Shown: one piece after another, positions 40,432 through 47,099 of the stretch
Position numbering within the stretch: the first letter of the stretch is position 1
Layout of the letters: every line of letters begins with the position of its first letter
From: Thalassobacillus devorans
GTDB lineage: Bacteria > Bacillota > Bacilli > Bacillales > Halobacillaceae
Length of the DNA: 64,000 bases
Reading direction: 5' to 3'
Assembly (NCBI RefSeq): GCF_011761345.1
Contig: NZ_JAASRY010000004.1
Span: forward strand, 124,001 to 188,000
Made by a program: the position numbers and the translations under genes
Notes under the pieces: generated by a model
Database searches by the model: none
What the model saw: only the letters and a program-made list of their open reading frames with translations
What the model was told of the DNA's origin: nothing

Positions 40432-41244
40432 ATGATTTGGGGAGTGATAGGGACTGGAAATATGGGGAGTATTGTTATCGAATCCCTTATTGAAAGCGGC
40501 TCGATAGATGCAGAGGAAATGATAGTAACGAACCGCACATTGACCAAAGCTTATGAACTTAAACAAAGGCATCCTGGTCTGGTCATAATAAAAGAATTGG
40601 CAGAATTAGTCGACCAGGCAGATATTATCCTGCTTTGTGTTAAACCACATGACATGAAAGCACTATTTAAGGATATAAATGGGTATGTCAGGAAAGAGCA
40701 ATGCGTTGTATCCATTACGAGTCCGGTCGGAATTGAAGAATTAGAAAAATCTCTGCCATGCCAGGTAGCAAGAATTGTACCTTCCATTACCAATCGTGCT
40801 TTTTCAGGGGCGACTTTGTTCAGTTTCAGTGAATCTGTGAGACCAGAATTAAAAGCGCTATTGAAGCAAACGTTTAAATTCATATCCAGACCTATAGAAA
40901 TCGAGGAAGACTATATCCGAGTCTGTTCAGATATAGTTTCGTGTGGGCCAGCTTTTATAAGTTTTCTAATGGAACGATGGATCAAAGCAGCGGAAGAGGT
41001 AGCGGATCTTCCAGAAGAAACGGCAACGGAACTGACTACAGAGATGTTAATTGGATATGGGAAGTTACTGGAAGAAAATCACTATACGTTGAATACTTTG
41101 AGAGAAAAAGTAAGTGTAAAAGGCGGGGTTACAGGAGAAGGGTTAATCATGCTGGAGCAGCATATTGGAGAGTTATTCGAGAAGATGTTTCACGCCACGC
41201 AAAAAAAACATAAGGAAGATAAAAAAAGGTTAAGGGAGCCATGA
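40432..41244 (+). CDS. comER: ComER, pyrroline-5-carboxylate reductase-like protein
   Basis: Late competence locus protein ComER, encoded divergently from comEABC. The 270-residue product has an N-terminal NADP-binding Rossmann motif (GVIGTGNMGSIVIESLI) and the P5C reductase dimerisation domain (CGPAFISFLMERW, VKGGVTGEGLIML). It has been linked in Bacillus to sporulation or biofilm control; enzymatic role here is unproven. AAAGGAGG lies 7 nt before the ATG. Confidence 0.94.
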   Translation: MIWGVIGTGNMGSIVIESLIESGSIDAEEMIVTNRTLTKAYELKQRHPGLVIIKELAELVDQADIILLCVKPHDMKALFKDINGYVRKEQCVVSITSPVGIEELEKSLPCQVARIVPSITNRAFSGATLFSFSESVRPELKALLKQTFKFISRPIEIEEDYIRVCSDIVSCGPAFISFLMERWIKAAEEVADLPEETATELTTEMLIGYGKLLEENHYTLNTLREKVSVKGGVTGEGLIMLEQHIGELFEKMFHATQKKHKEDKKRLREP

Positions 41245-41291
41245 TTCTTTCTATATTTTACATGAACTTTAATAAAAAGAATACAATTAAG

Positions 41292-41326
41292 TAGAAAAAC
41301 TTGGCTTGTCATTTCCAAGTATTCAA
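41292..41326 (+). repeat. Fragment of the dispersed intergenic repeat
   Basis: TAGAAAAACTTGGCTTGT here is identical to the first 18 bases of the element at 11188, followed by a variant of the small hairpin (TTGGcttgtcattTCCAAG); the rest of the element is missing. Confidence 0.55.
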
Positions 41327-41362
41327 AAATCACAGGAGGCATGGATATGCTCCTGTGATTTA
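41327..41362. terminator. Terminator between comER and yqeM
   Basis: Stem AAATCACAGGAG/CTCCTGTGATTT with loop around CATGGATATG, overlapping the yqeM stop; U run on the minus strand, and probably usable by comER from the plus strand. Confidence 0.8.
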
Positions 41363-42091
41363 TTTTCGTGTGCAAATAAAAAATATACGATCCCCATCGG
41401 TATCATGAAGTACTGGCTTCCGCTCCAAATCAGCAGCAATACCTTTAATTTCAAAGCCTGTACGATGCAATTCTTCTTTTAACACTTCGATCGTGTAGCC
41501 ACGCTGCGTATGATATTCATCGAAGCGGGAATATTCTCCACGAGAATTTTGCACGAAAAATGTCAGGTCGTGATTAAAGGTATCTGGCTCTTCCCCAGGT
41601 TCACAAAACCAGATATAAGTGATGTCATCATATACTTCAGCAAATGTCTGGCCTCCCATATTTTCTTTTAGATGATAAAGGGAGTGTACATCAAAAAGAA
41701 AAGTGCCACCAGGCTTAAGTACAGAATGAGTTTGCTGAAAAACTGTTCGCAGCTCTTCCAAAGAGGTTATATAATTAAGGACATCAAAAAAACTGATGAC
41801 CGTATCAAAGTTTTCTAATCCTTCTAGCTGACGTATATCCTGTTTCAGCCATTGAATATCGGCTGATGAATGTGCTTTGTCATGGGCTATTGCCAACATA
41901 TCCTCTGAAAAGTCTACACCAGTAATCTGGCATCCTTTATCAGCAAGCCGAATTGCAATCTCCCCTGTACCACAGCCCATATCCAATATCTTGTGTCCAG
42001 AGGAGTAATCTAAAGTAAATGACACCCATTCTTCATAGGGAACATCTTTCATCAGCGCGTCGTACACCGCTGCCATTTCCCCATAAGTCAT
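41360..42091 (-). CDS. yqeM: Class I SAM-dependent methyltransferase YqeM
   Basis: Putative methyltransferase of 243 residues with motif I KILDMGCGTGEIAIRLAD (about 38-55) and downstream VDFSEDMLAIA, DTVISFFDVLNYI and GGTFLFDVHSLYHL. Substrate unknown. It ends the conserved yqeG-yqeH-aroE-yhbY-nadD-yqeK-rsfS-yqeM operon. I start at MTYGEMAAVYD; upstream in-frame codons overlap rsfS and lack a clear ribosome binding site, so translational coupling is likely. Confidence 0.9.
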   Translation of the reverse strand: MTYGEMAAVYDALMKDVPYEEWVSFTLDYSSGHKILDMGCGTGEIAIRLADKGCQITGVDFSEDMLAIAHDKAHSSADIQWLKQDIRQLEGLENFDTVISFFDVLNYITSLEELRTVFQQTHSVLKPGGTFLFDVHSLYHLKENMGGQTFAEVYDDITYIWFCEPGEEPDTFNHDLTFFVQNSRGEYSRFDEYHTQRGYTIEVLKEELHRTGFEIKGIAADLERKPVLHDTDGDRIFFICTRK

Positions 42092-42095
42092 ACGA

Positions 42096-42443
42096 TCAGA
42101 CACTTTCGATCGCAACGGTTGGAGCATCTCCCCATAGCCGCTCTAAATTATAATAGTTCCGCTCATCTTTATGAAAGATATGACAAATTACTCCATTTAA
42201 GTCAACAAGAATCCAGCGGGCTTGCTCGAAACCTTCCATACGCGTCACCGACAAGCCGCTTTCTTCAGCCTTCTCTTTTACTTCCCTGGCTATAGCCTGT
42301 ACTTGACGTTCATTGGAACCTTCACAAATCAGGAAATAATCTGCAATTAACGATACTTCGGACATATCCAAAACTACGATGTCCTCCGCTCTTTTATCAT
42401 CGCAAGCCCTGGCAGCAAGTTTCATCATTTCTTTACTATCCAT
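42096..42443 (-). CDS. rsfS: Ribosomal silencing factor RsfS
   Basis: Binds L14 and blocks subunit joining when nutrients are short. The 115-residue protein has the DUF143 signature VSLIADYFLICEGSNERQVQ, EGFEQARWILVDLNGVICHI and the terminal YNLERLWGDAP. ATG at 42443 has GGAGG 7 nt upstream; a TTG two codons earlier is less likely. Confidence 0.96.
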   Translation of the reverse strand: MDSKEMMKLAARACDDKRAEDIVVLDMSEVSLIADYFLICEGSNERQVQAIAREVKEKAEESGLSVTRMEGFEQARWILVDLNGVICHIFHKDERNYYNLERLWGDAPTVAIESV

Positions 42444-42458
42444 ATCCAAGCCTCCATT

Positions 42459-43037
42459 TTATTTTTGTTTAATTAATTGTAATAAATCATTGTAGTTATG
42501 CAGAGTATCCGGATAAACCTTTTGACCTTTGGACATTAAGAAAAAAATCGTATTTTGTGCTGCCTGCAGGCAAGCTTTATCCAAATCTTCTTCCGCTGTC
42601 TTCCTTACCTCTTCTACACCAGGAAACTTACGGCCTGGCTCGATGTAATCTGCTAAGAAAATCACTTTCTCCAGCGTGTTCATGTTCGCTTTACCAGTGG
42701 TATGGCATGCAATTGCAGAAGCAACCTCTCCATCCTCAAGCCCAGCTTCCTTATGAAGCAGCACTGCCCCCACGGGGCCATGCCATAACTCATGATGATA
42801 GTCCAGGAGGTCCTTAGGTAGTCTTGATTCCGTATTAATCCATCGCCGCATTTCGTCCTTGTCCCTATATTTTGCGTAGTCATGCAAAATAGCGGCAAGT
42901 TCTGTTTTCTTTTGGTCTGCTCCATATGAAGCAGCAAGCTCCAATGCTGTATCGGTTACGCGCAAGGTATGTTCATAGCGCTCTTGTTTTAAGCTTGCTC
43001 TGACAAGTTCAATTGCCCTATCACGGTCAAGCTTCAT
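42459..43037 (-). CDS. yqeK: HD-domain phosphohydrolase YqeK
   Basis: HD-superfamily metal hydrolase; YqeK homologues hydrolyse diadenosine tetraphosphate symmetrically. The 192-residue protein shows H-x-HD-x-D elements: YEHTLRVTDTA, LAAILHDYAKYRD, YHHELWHGPVGAVLL, AIACHTTGKANM and IFLADYIEPGRKF. It overlaps the end of nadD by 11 bp and precedes rsfS. Confidence 0.95.
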   Translation of the reverse strand: MKLDRDRAIELVRASLKQERYEHTLRVTDTALELAASYGADQKKTELAAILHDYAKYRDKDEMRRWINTESRLPKDLLDYHHELWHGPVGAVLLHKEAGLEDGEVASAIACHTTGKANMNTLEKVIFLADYIEPGRKFPGVEEVRKTAEEDLDKACLQAAQNTIFFLMSKGQKVYPDTLHNYNDLLQLIKQK

Positions 43038-43593
43038 ATAGTTGATGCTCCTTTATATAATCAATTACCCCATCCGCGGTTAAATACCGGATTTCCCGTC
43101 CCTGCCCCAACCGCTTTCTGATCATCGTGGATGATACTTCTATTATTGGCATCTCCACTTCTTCTACAGGGTAAGGACTGTTCAATTGATAACCGCTTCG
43201 TTTCACTCCAACGAATTGCGTCATTTCCATCAGTTTTTTGATTTCATGCCATTTTGGCAGATACTCAACCATATCTCCCCCGATGATAAAGTAAAATTCA
43301 ATATCAGGATTCAGCTGCTTCAGTTGTTTAATCGTATCATAGGTATAGGATTTACCCTCTCTCTGCAATTCTATATCACTCACGGAAAAATGAGGGTTGC
43401 CAGCTATAGCGGCCTTTACCATTTCCAAACGGTTTTGATTATCTACTGTGGCACCTGACTTATGCGGTGGTTGATTGGAAGGCAAAAACCATACTTCATC
43501 TAAATCAAGCTGATGATATACTTCTTCCGCTATGATAAGGTGACCGATATGCGGTGGATCAAAGGTACCACCCAGGATTCCAACACGTTTCAT
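43027..43593 (-). CDS. nadD: Nicotinate-nucleotide adenylyltransferase NadD
   Basis: Makes deamido-NAD from nicotinate mononucleotide and ATP. The 188-residue protein has the nucleotidyltransferase motif GILGGTFDPPHIGHL and the terminal IEVSSTMIRKRL. The second ATG (MKRVGI) is chosen because GGGGAG abuts the first ATG but stands 6 nt from the second. Confidence 0.97.
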   Translation of the reverse strand: MKRVGILGGTFDPPHIGHLIIAEEVYHQLDLDEVWFLPSNQPPHKSGATVDNQNRLEMVKAAIAGNPHFSVSDIELQREGKSYTYDTIKQLKQLNPDIEFYFIIGGDMVEYLPKWHEIKKLMEMTQFVGVKRSGYQLNSPYPVEEVEMPIIEVSSTMIRKRLGQGREIRYLTADGVIDYIKEHQLYEA

Positions 43594-43608
43594 AGCCATC
43601 TCCCCTTA

Positions 43609-43899
43609 TCAAGGAAGAACAATTTCTTTGTTTTCCTCTGATTCTTTATACAATACGATGGTATTACCGATAATTTGGACTAATTGAGCTCCGGTTCCTT
43701 CCACAAGCTCTTCTGCCACTTCATTTTTATCCTCCATGCAGTTTTGGAGAACGCTTACTTTTATTAGTTCTCTTTTTTCAAGGGCATCATCGATTTGAGC
43801 AATCATATTTTCATTTACTCCGGTTTTCCCTACTTGAAAAATAGGATTCAGATGATGTGCTTGTGAGCGTAAATATCGTTTTTGTTTTCCTGTAAGCAT
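43609..43899 (-). CDS. yhbY: Ribosome assembly RNA-binding protein YhbY
   Basis: CRM-domain RNA-binding protein of 96 residues (MLTGKQKRYLRSQAHHLNPI, FQVGKTGVN, KRELIKVSVLQNC, QIIGNTIVLYKES with the GxxG-like IIGN loop). It associates with pre-50S particles. Lies 3 bp after aroE. Confidence 0.95.
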   Translation of the reverse strand: MLTGKQKRYLRSQAHHLNPIFQVGKTGVNENMIAQIDDALEKRELIKVSVLQNCMEDKNEVAEELVEGTGAQLVQIIGNTIVLYKESEENKEIVLP

Positions 43900-43902
43900 T
43901 GA

Positions 43903-44736
43903 TTATGCTCCTTTCAATTGTTCTTCCAGCTCCTTCAGAAGCCGGCTTTCTTCCACTGAGATTCCTGTCCAGATTTCAAAAGCATATACCGCCTGATAGA
44001 GAAGCATTTCATGGCCCTGATGTATCCTTGCACCTTTAGCTTGTGCTTCTTTTAAAAATGAAGTCATAAGAGGCTGGTATACGATATCACTGACTATTGT
44101 ACCTTCACTTATATTTCTCAAAGAAATAATCTGCTGATCTACATTTGGTTTCATACCAACCGTAGTAGTCTGGATAATTAAATCATAGTCAGCGATTCTA
44201 CTTTCCGCTTCCTGGAGTGTAAGGATACGCACGTTCTCCCTCTCAGCTCCAGCCTCCATCATCTCTTTAGCACGTTCGGAGGTGCGGTTTGCTATATCAA
44301 TATGGCCAGTCGTCTCATTCTTAAGCGTATGATAAATCCCCTTGGCAGCCCCACCTGCACCAATGATCAGCGCTTTGATATTCTTATCAGAAAGCTCAGG
44401 GTATTTGGCTCGTAAAGAATGAAGAAAACCTTTTCCATCGGTATTATAACCTATCCATTTACCATCGAGGTTTTTAACCGTATTTACTGCCCCGAGCAAT
44501 CTTGCTTGTTCGTCAATGTCATCTAATGCCGTCATAATTTTTTGTTTAAAAGGCACGGTGACATTGAAGCCGTCCAGTCCTTCTTTTCTCAAATAGCTTA
44601 TCTGCTCGTTAAAACTTCCTGGTTCCATTTCATACAACTCATATGACCCGGCTATGTTTGCCTGATTCAGTAAACGAGTATGGATCCATGGTGATAAGGA
44701 ATGCTTGATTGGATTCCCTATTAAACCTAACTTCAT
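43903..44736 (-). CDS. aroE: Shikimate dehydrogenase AroE
   Basis: NADP-dependent step of the shikimate pathway. The 277-residue protein has the substrate motif GLIGNPIKHSLSPWIHTRLL, the catalytic lysine in FNVTVPFKQKIM, the Rossmann motif ALIIGAGGAAKGIYHTL and IANRTSERA. It sits inside the yqe ribosome-assembly operon as in B. subtilis. Confidence 0.97.
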   Translation of the reverse strand: MKLGLIGNPIKHSLSPWIHTRLLNQANIAGSYELYEMEPGSFNEQISYLRKEGLDGFNVTVPFKQKIMTALDDIDEQARLLGAVNTVKNLDGKWIGYNTDGKGFLHSLRAKYPELSDKNIKALIIGAGGAAKGIYHTLKNETTGHIDIANRTSERAKEMMEAGAERENVRILTLQEAESRIADYDLIIQTTTVGMKPNVDQQIISLRNISEGTIVSDIVYQPLMTSFLKEAQAKGARIHQGHEMLLYQAVYAFEIWTGISVEESRLLKELEEQLKGA

Positions 44737-44753
44737 CCTCTAACGCCCCCTGT

Positions 44754-45857
44754 CTATATTAATGATTCTCTTAAAGAAACCTTTACTCCTTCTGGAGCAT
44801 GGACGGTCACCGAGACTGACCCCTCTGGAACAGTAATCCAGCCAAGTCCAGAAACGACGATGTCTGTTTTATTTTCGCTAATACGAAAAGATGTCGTCTT
44901 CATTTCTGGCAATTGCTTCATAGTAATCTTATCTGGAGGAGATAACAACTCTCCTAAATGATTTCTATACAGATCCTCCGCTTTTTCTAATTTGGTCCGG
45001 TGAATCGGCAAATCATTAGAGACATAACATATGAACGAGCTTCTATCTCCTTCTTCAAAATCAAGTCGGACTAAGCCACCGAGAAATAAGGTCTGCTTTG
45101 TATTAAGCTGGAAAACCATCGGCTTTATCTCTTTTTTTGGCGTGATTAACTTCAAATCCCTGTCAGAGACACAATGTGCAATCTGGTGCCGGTGGATCAC
45201 ACCAGGTGTATCAAATAGGGAAGAAGTTTCATCCAGCGGAATATCGATAAACCCAAGGGTTGTGCCAGGGAAGTAAGAAGTGGTAATTGCATCTTTCACC
45301 CCGTTGGTACGATTGATCAGCCGATTGATAAAGGTAGATTTACCAACATTAGTCGTACCAACAATATAGACATCTCTATCCTTTCTCATTTTCTCAATAG
45401 CTGCTGATAAATCTTCTATACCGTGACCTTTGGCAGCAGAGATCAAAAATACATCTTCCACTTTCATCCCCAAGTCCTTAGCAGACTTTCGCAGCCAATC
45501 TTTTACTTTATTGGGATTGACTGACTTCGGAAGAACATCCATTTTATTTCCAGCCAATATTATAGGATTATTTCCGGTCAATCGCGCAAGACCAGGAATA
45601 AAGCTTCCATTAAAATCAAAGATATCAATTAAATTAACGATCAGGCTGTCTGTCTCAGAAATCTGATTTAGCATTTCAAGAAAATCATCATCCTGATAAG
45701 GTACATCCTGAACTTCATTATAATTTTTCAGCCTGAAACATCGTTTACAAATTATATCTTCACGTTCTAATGCCGAGCTGGGAGCAAAACCAGGTGCATC
45801 AGGATTTTCTGTTTGGATTGTTACGCCACACCCCTGGCAAACTATAGATGTCATCAC
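44754..45857 (-). CDS. yqeH: Ribosome biogenesis GTPase YqeH
   Basis: Circularly permuted GTPase needed for 30S assembly. The 367-residue protein has an N-terminal zinc finger (CQGCG and CKRCF), then G motifs in permuted order: G4 GNKMDVL (about 102), G5 SAAKGHG, G1 GTTNVGKSTFINR (about 167), G2 TTSYFPGTT and G3 DTPGVI (about 216). GGAGG is 9 nt from the GTG and 12 nt from the following ATG, so either may start it; I keep the GTG. Confidence 0.96.
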   Translation of the reverse strand: MMTSIVCQGCGVTIQTENPDAPGFAPSSALEREDIICKRCFRLKNYNEVQDVPYQDDDFLEMLNQISETDSLIVNLIDIFDFNGSFIPGLARLTGNNPIILAGNKMDVLPKSVNPNKVKDWLRKSAKDLGMKVEDVFLISAAKGHGIEDLSAAIEKMRKDRDVYIVGTTNVGKSTFINRLINRTNGVKDAITTSYFPGTTLGFIDIPLDETSSLFDTPGVIHRHQIAHCVSDRDLKLITPKKEIKPMVFQLNTKQTLFLGGLVRLDFEEGDRSSFICYVSNDLPIHRTKLEKAEDLYRNHLGELLSPPDKITMKQLPEMKTTSFRISENKTDIVVSGLGWITVPEGSVSVTVHAPEGVKVSLRESLI

Positions 45858-45861
45858 TTTA

Positions 45862-46377
45862 TTATTCCTCCCATGTAATTTTGCCTTTTCTTCTCATCCA
45901 CTTCAGGATTCTTCGTTCAATTTTCCGATTGAAACGTGTGAAAAAACCGTCTGTTTCTACGATTGGAACCACTAATATGGTATGGAAACCTGCAAAATTA
46001 CCCCCAAGTACATCTGTAAGCAGCTGGTCTCCCACGACCACTATTTCACCTTTCTTCAATTCCATTTGCTTTTGGGCCTTTTTAAAAGCATAGGATAAAG
46101 GCTTTCTTGCACTATAAATGAAACTGGTATCCAATGGTTGAGAAAATACTCGCACGCGTTCCTGCTTATTATTAGAAGTTATCGTAACCTTGATTCCATG
46201 TTCATTCATTACCTTAAACCACTGGACTATTTCCGGTGTAGCTTCTTTAACGTCCCAAGCCACAAGAGTATTATCCAAGTCCGTGATGATCCCTTTTATC
46301 CCTTTAGCCTTCAGTTCTTCTGGTCTGATATCAAATACATTGTCAACATGTTCATTTGGTAAAAATTTATTGAGCAA
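45862..46377 (-). CDS. yqeG: HAD-family phosphatase YqeG
   Basis: HAD IIIA hydrolase of 171 residues with motif I IITDLDNTLVAWD (about 34-46), motif II TSNN and motif III VVVGDQLLTDVLGGN. Homologues include phosphatidylglycerophosphate phosphatase-like enzymes; substrate is unproven here. It begins with TTG, supported by GAGGTG 7 nt upstream. First gene of the yqeGH operon, divergent from sda. Confidence 0.93.
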   Translation of the reverse strand: MLNKFLPNEHVDNVFDIRPEELKAKGIKGIITDLDNTLVAWDVKEATPEIVQWFKVMNEHGIKVTITSNNKQERVRVFSQPLDTSFIYSARKPLSYAFKKAQKQMELKKGEIVVVGDQLLTDVLGGNFAGFHTILVVPIVETDGFFTRFNRKIERRILKWMRRKGKITWEE

Positions 46378-46508
46378 TTCTTGTCACCTCATTTACTATT
46401 TACCCGTGCCATTTTACTCCTTAACCATCATATACAAATTCATCGCATGTTTCAAAGTAAATCGTATTATCACAAAAATCGTTCGACAAATTACGCTATA
46501 TTTTCACT

Positions 46509-46607
46509 TGTGGATAAGTTTGTACACATTTTCCACATAACTTTGACAACAAATCCCACAGAAAATACCAATTTATGCACAAGTTATCTACACCAGCATG
46601 TAGATAA
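46509..46607. promoter_or_regulatory. Cluster of DnaA boxes upstream of sda
   Basis: Five 9-mers within 99 bp: TGTGGATAA (46509-46517, a perfect TTATCCACA on the minus strand), TTTTCCACA (46529-46537), TTATGCACA (46573-46581), TTATCTACA (46584-46592) and its inverted copy TGTAGATAA (46599-46607). The last two form an 11-bp-arm palindrome. In B. subtilis DnaA binding at the sda promoter is established; position and gene content match. Confidence 0.88.
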
Positions 46608-46615
46608 CTGCTCTG

Positions 46616-46644
46616 TTGTATGGGGGTAATTTTCATGGTAAAGT
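46616..46644 (+). promoter_or_regulatory. Candidate sigma-A promoter of sda
   Basis: TTGTAT (46616-46621) and TAAAGT (46639-46644) with a 17-bp spacer. The -35 is close behind the last DnaA box. The -10 is poor, which would suit a regulated promoter; other assignments are possible. Confidence 0.4.
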
Positions 46645-46695
46645 TGGGATACACAATTGATAAATGAACGGTTTGGAGAAAGAAAACACCTGATT

Positions 46696-46727
46696 GGAGG
46701 TGAACGTCACAGTATCTGTGGCGGTTT
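46696..46727 (+). promoter_or_regulatory. Shine-Dalgarno of sda with bridging hairpin
   Basis: GGAGG (46696-46700) lies 27 nt from the ATG, too far for normal initiation. The bases between contain a perfect 8-bp stem, CGTCACAG (46705-46712) with CTGTGGCG (46716-46723), one G-U pair and a three-base loop. When folded, GGAGG is 8 nt from the ATG. Confidence 0.75.
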
Positions 46728-46868
46728 ATGGAACATTTAACAGACAAATTGTTAATCGAATCCTATCAAAAAGCCTTGGAATTAAATTTAAGCAAAGAAT
46801 TCATTCAACTGATTGAAGAAGAATTACATAAAAGATCCATACAACCTTCCATAAAAAAAACAAGTTAA
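46728..46868 (+). CDS. sda: Sporulation checkpoint inhibitor Sda
   Basis: Small helical-hairpin protein that inhibits the sporulation kinases KinA and KinB when replication initiation is perturbed. The 46-residue product MEHLTDKLLIESYQKALELN then LSKEFIQLIEEEL has the family core (LxDxLLIESYxKAxExNLxxxFIxLIExE) and lines up with the known protein from its first residue. It is upstream of and divergent from yqeG, as in B. subtilis, and has DnaA boxes and an unusual bridged ribosome binding site. Confidence 0.95.
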   Translation: MEHLTDKLLIESYQKALELNLSKEFIQLIEEELHKRSIQPSIKKTS

Positions 46869-46882
46869 TACAGTTAACGACT

Positions 46883-46918
46883 AACGCACTTTTCCATATA
46901 AAGTGCGTTTTTATTTTT
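46883..46918 (+). terminator. Terminator of sda
   Basis: Perfect 10-bp stem AACGCACTTT/AAAGTGCGTT (46883-46892 and 46900-46909) followed by a T-rich tract. Confidence 0.9.
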
Positions 46919-46998
46919 TTACATATACGCCGTGTTTCTTCTTATTTAATAACATTTTAGGACACACTAACAAAAGAATAAGATTTAGTTACATTTAG

Positions 46999-47028
46999 TT
47001 GAATAATCTAGTGTTTTTTGATTACAAT
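46999..47028 (+). promoter_or_regulatory. Sigma-A promoter of the mrp operon
   Basis: TTGAAT (46999-47004) and TACAAT (47023-47028) with an 18-bp spacer, about 70 bp before mrpA. Confidence 0.7.
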
Positions 47029-47099
47029 TGAGTGACTATGTTTGTTATGAACAGTCTGCAGGAGACTTTCTTTATATTATTCAGAGGAGGAACAGCTTG

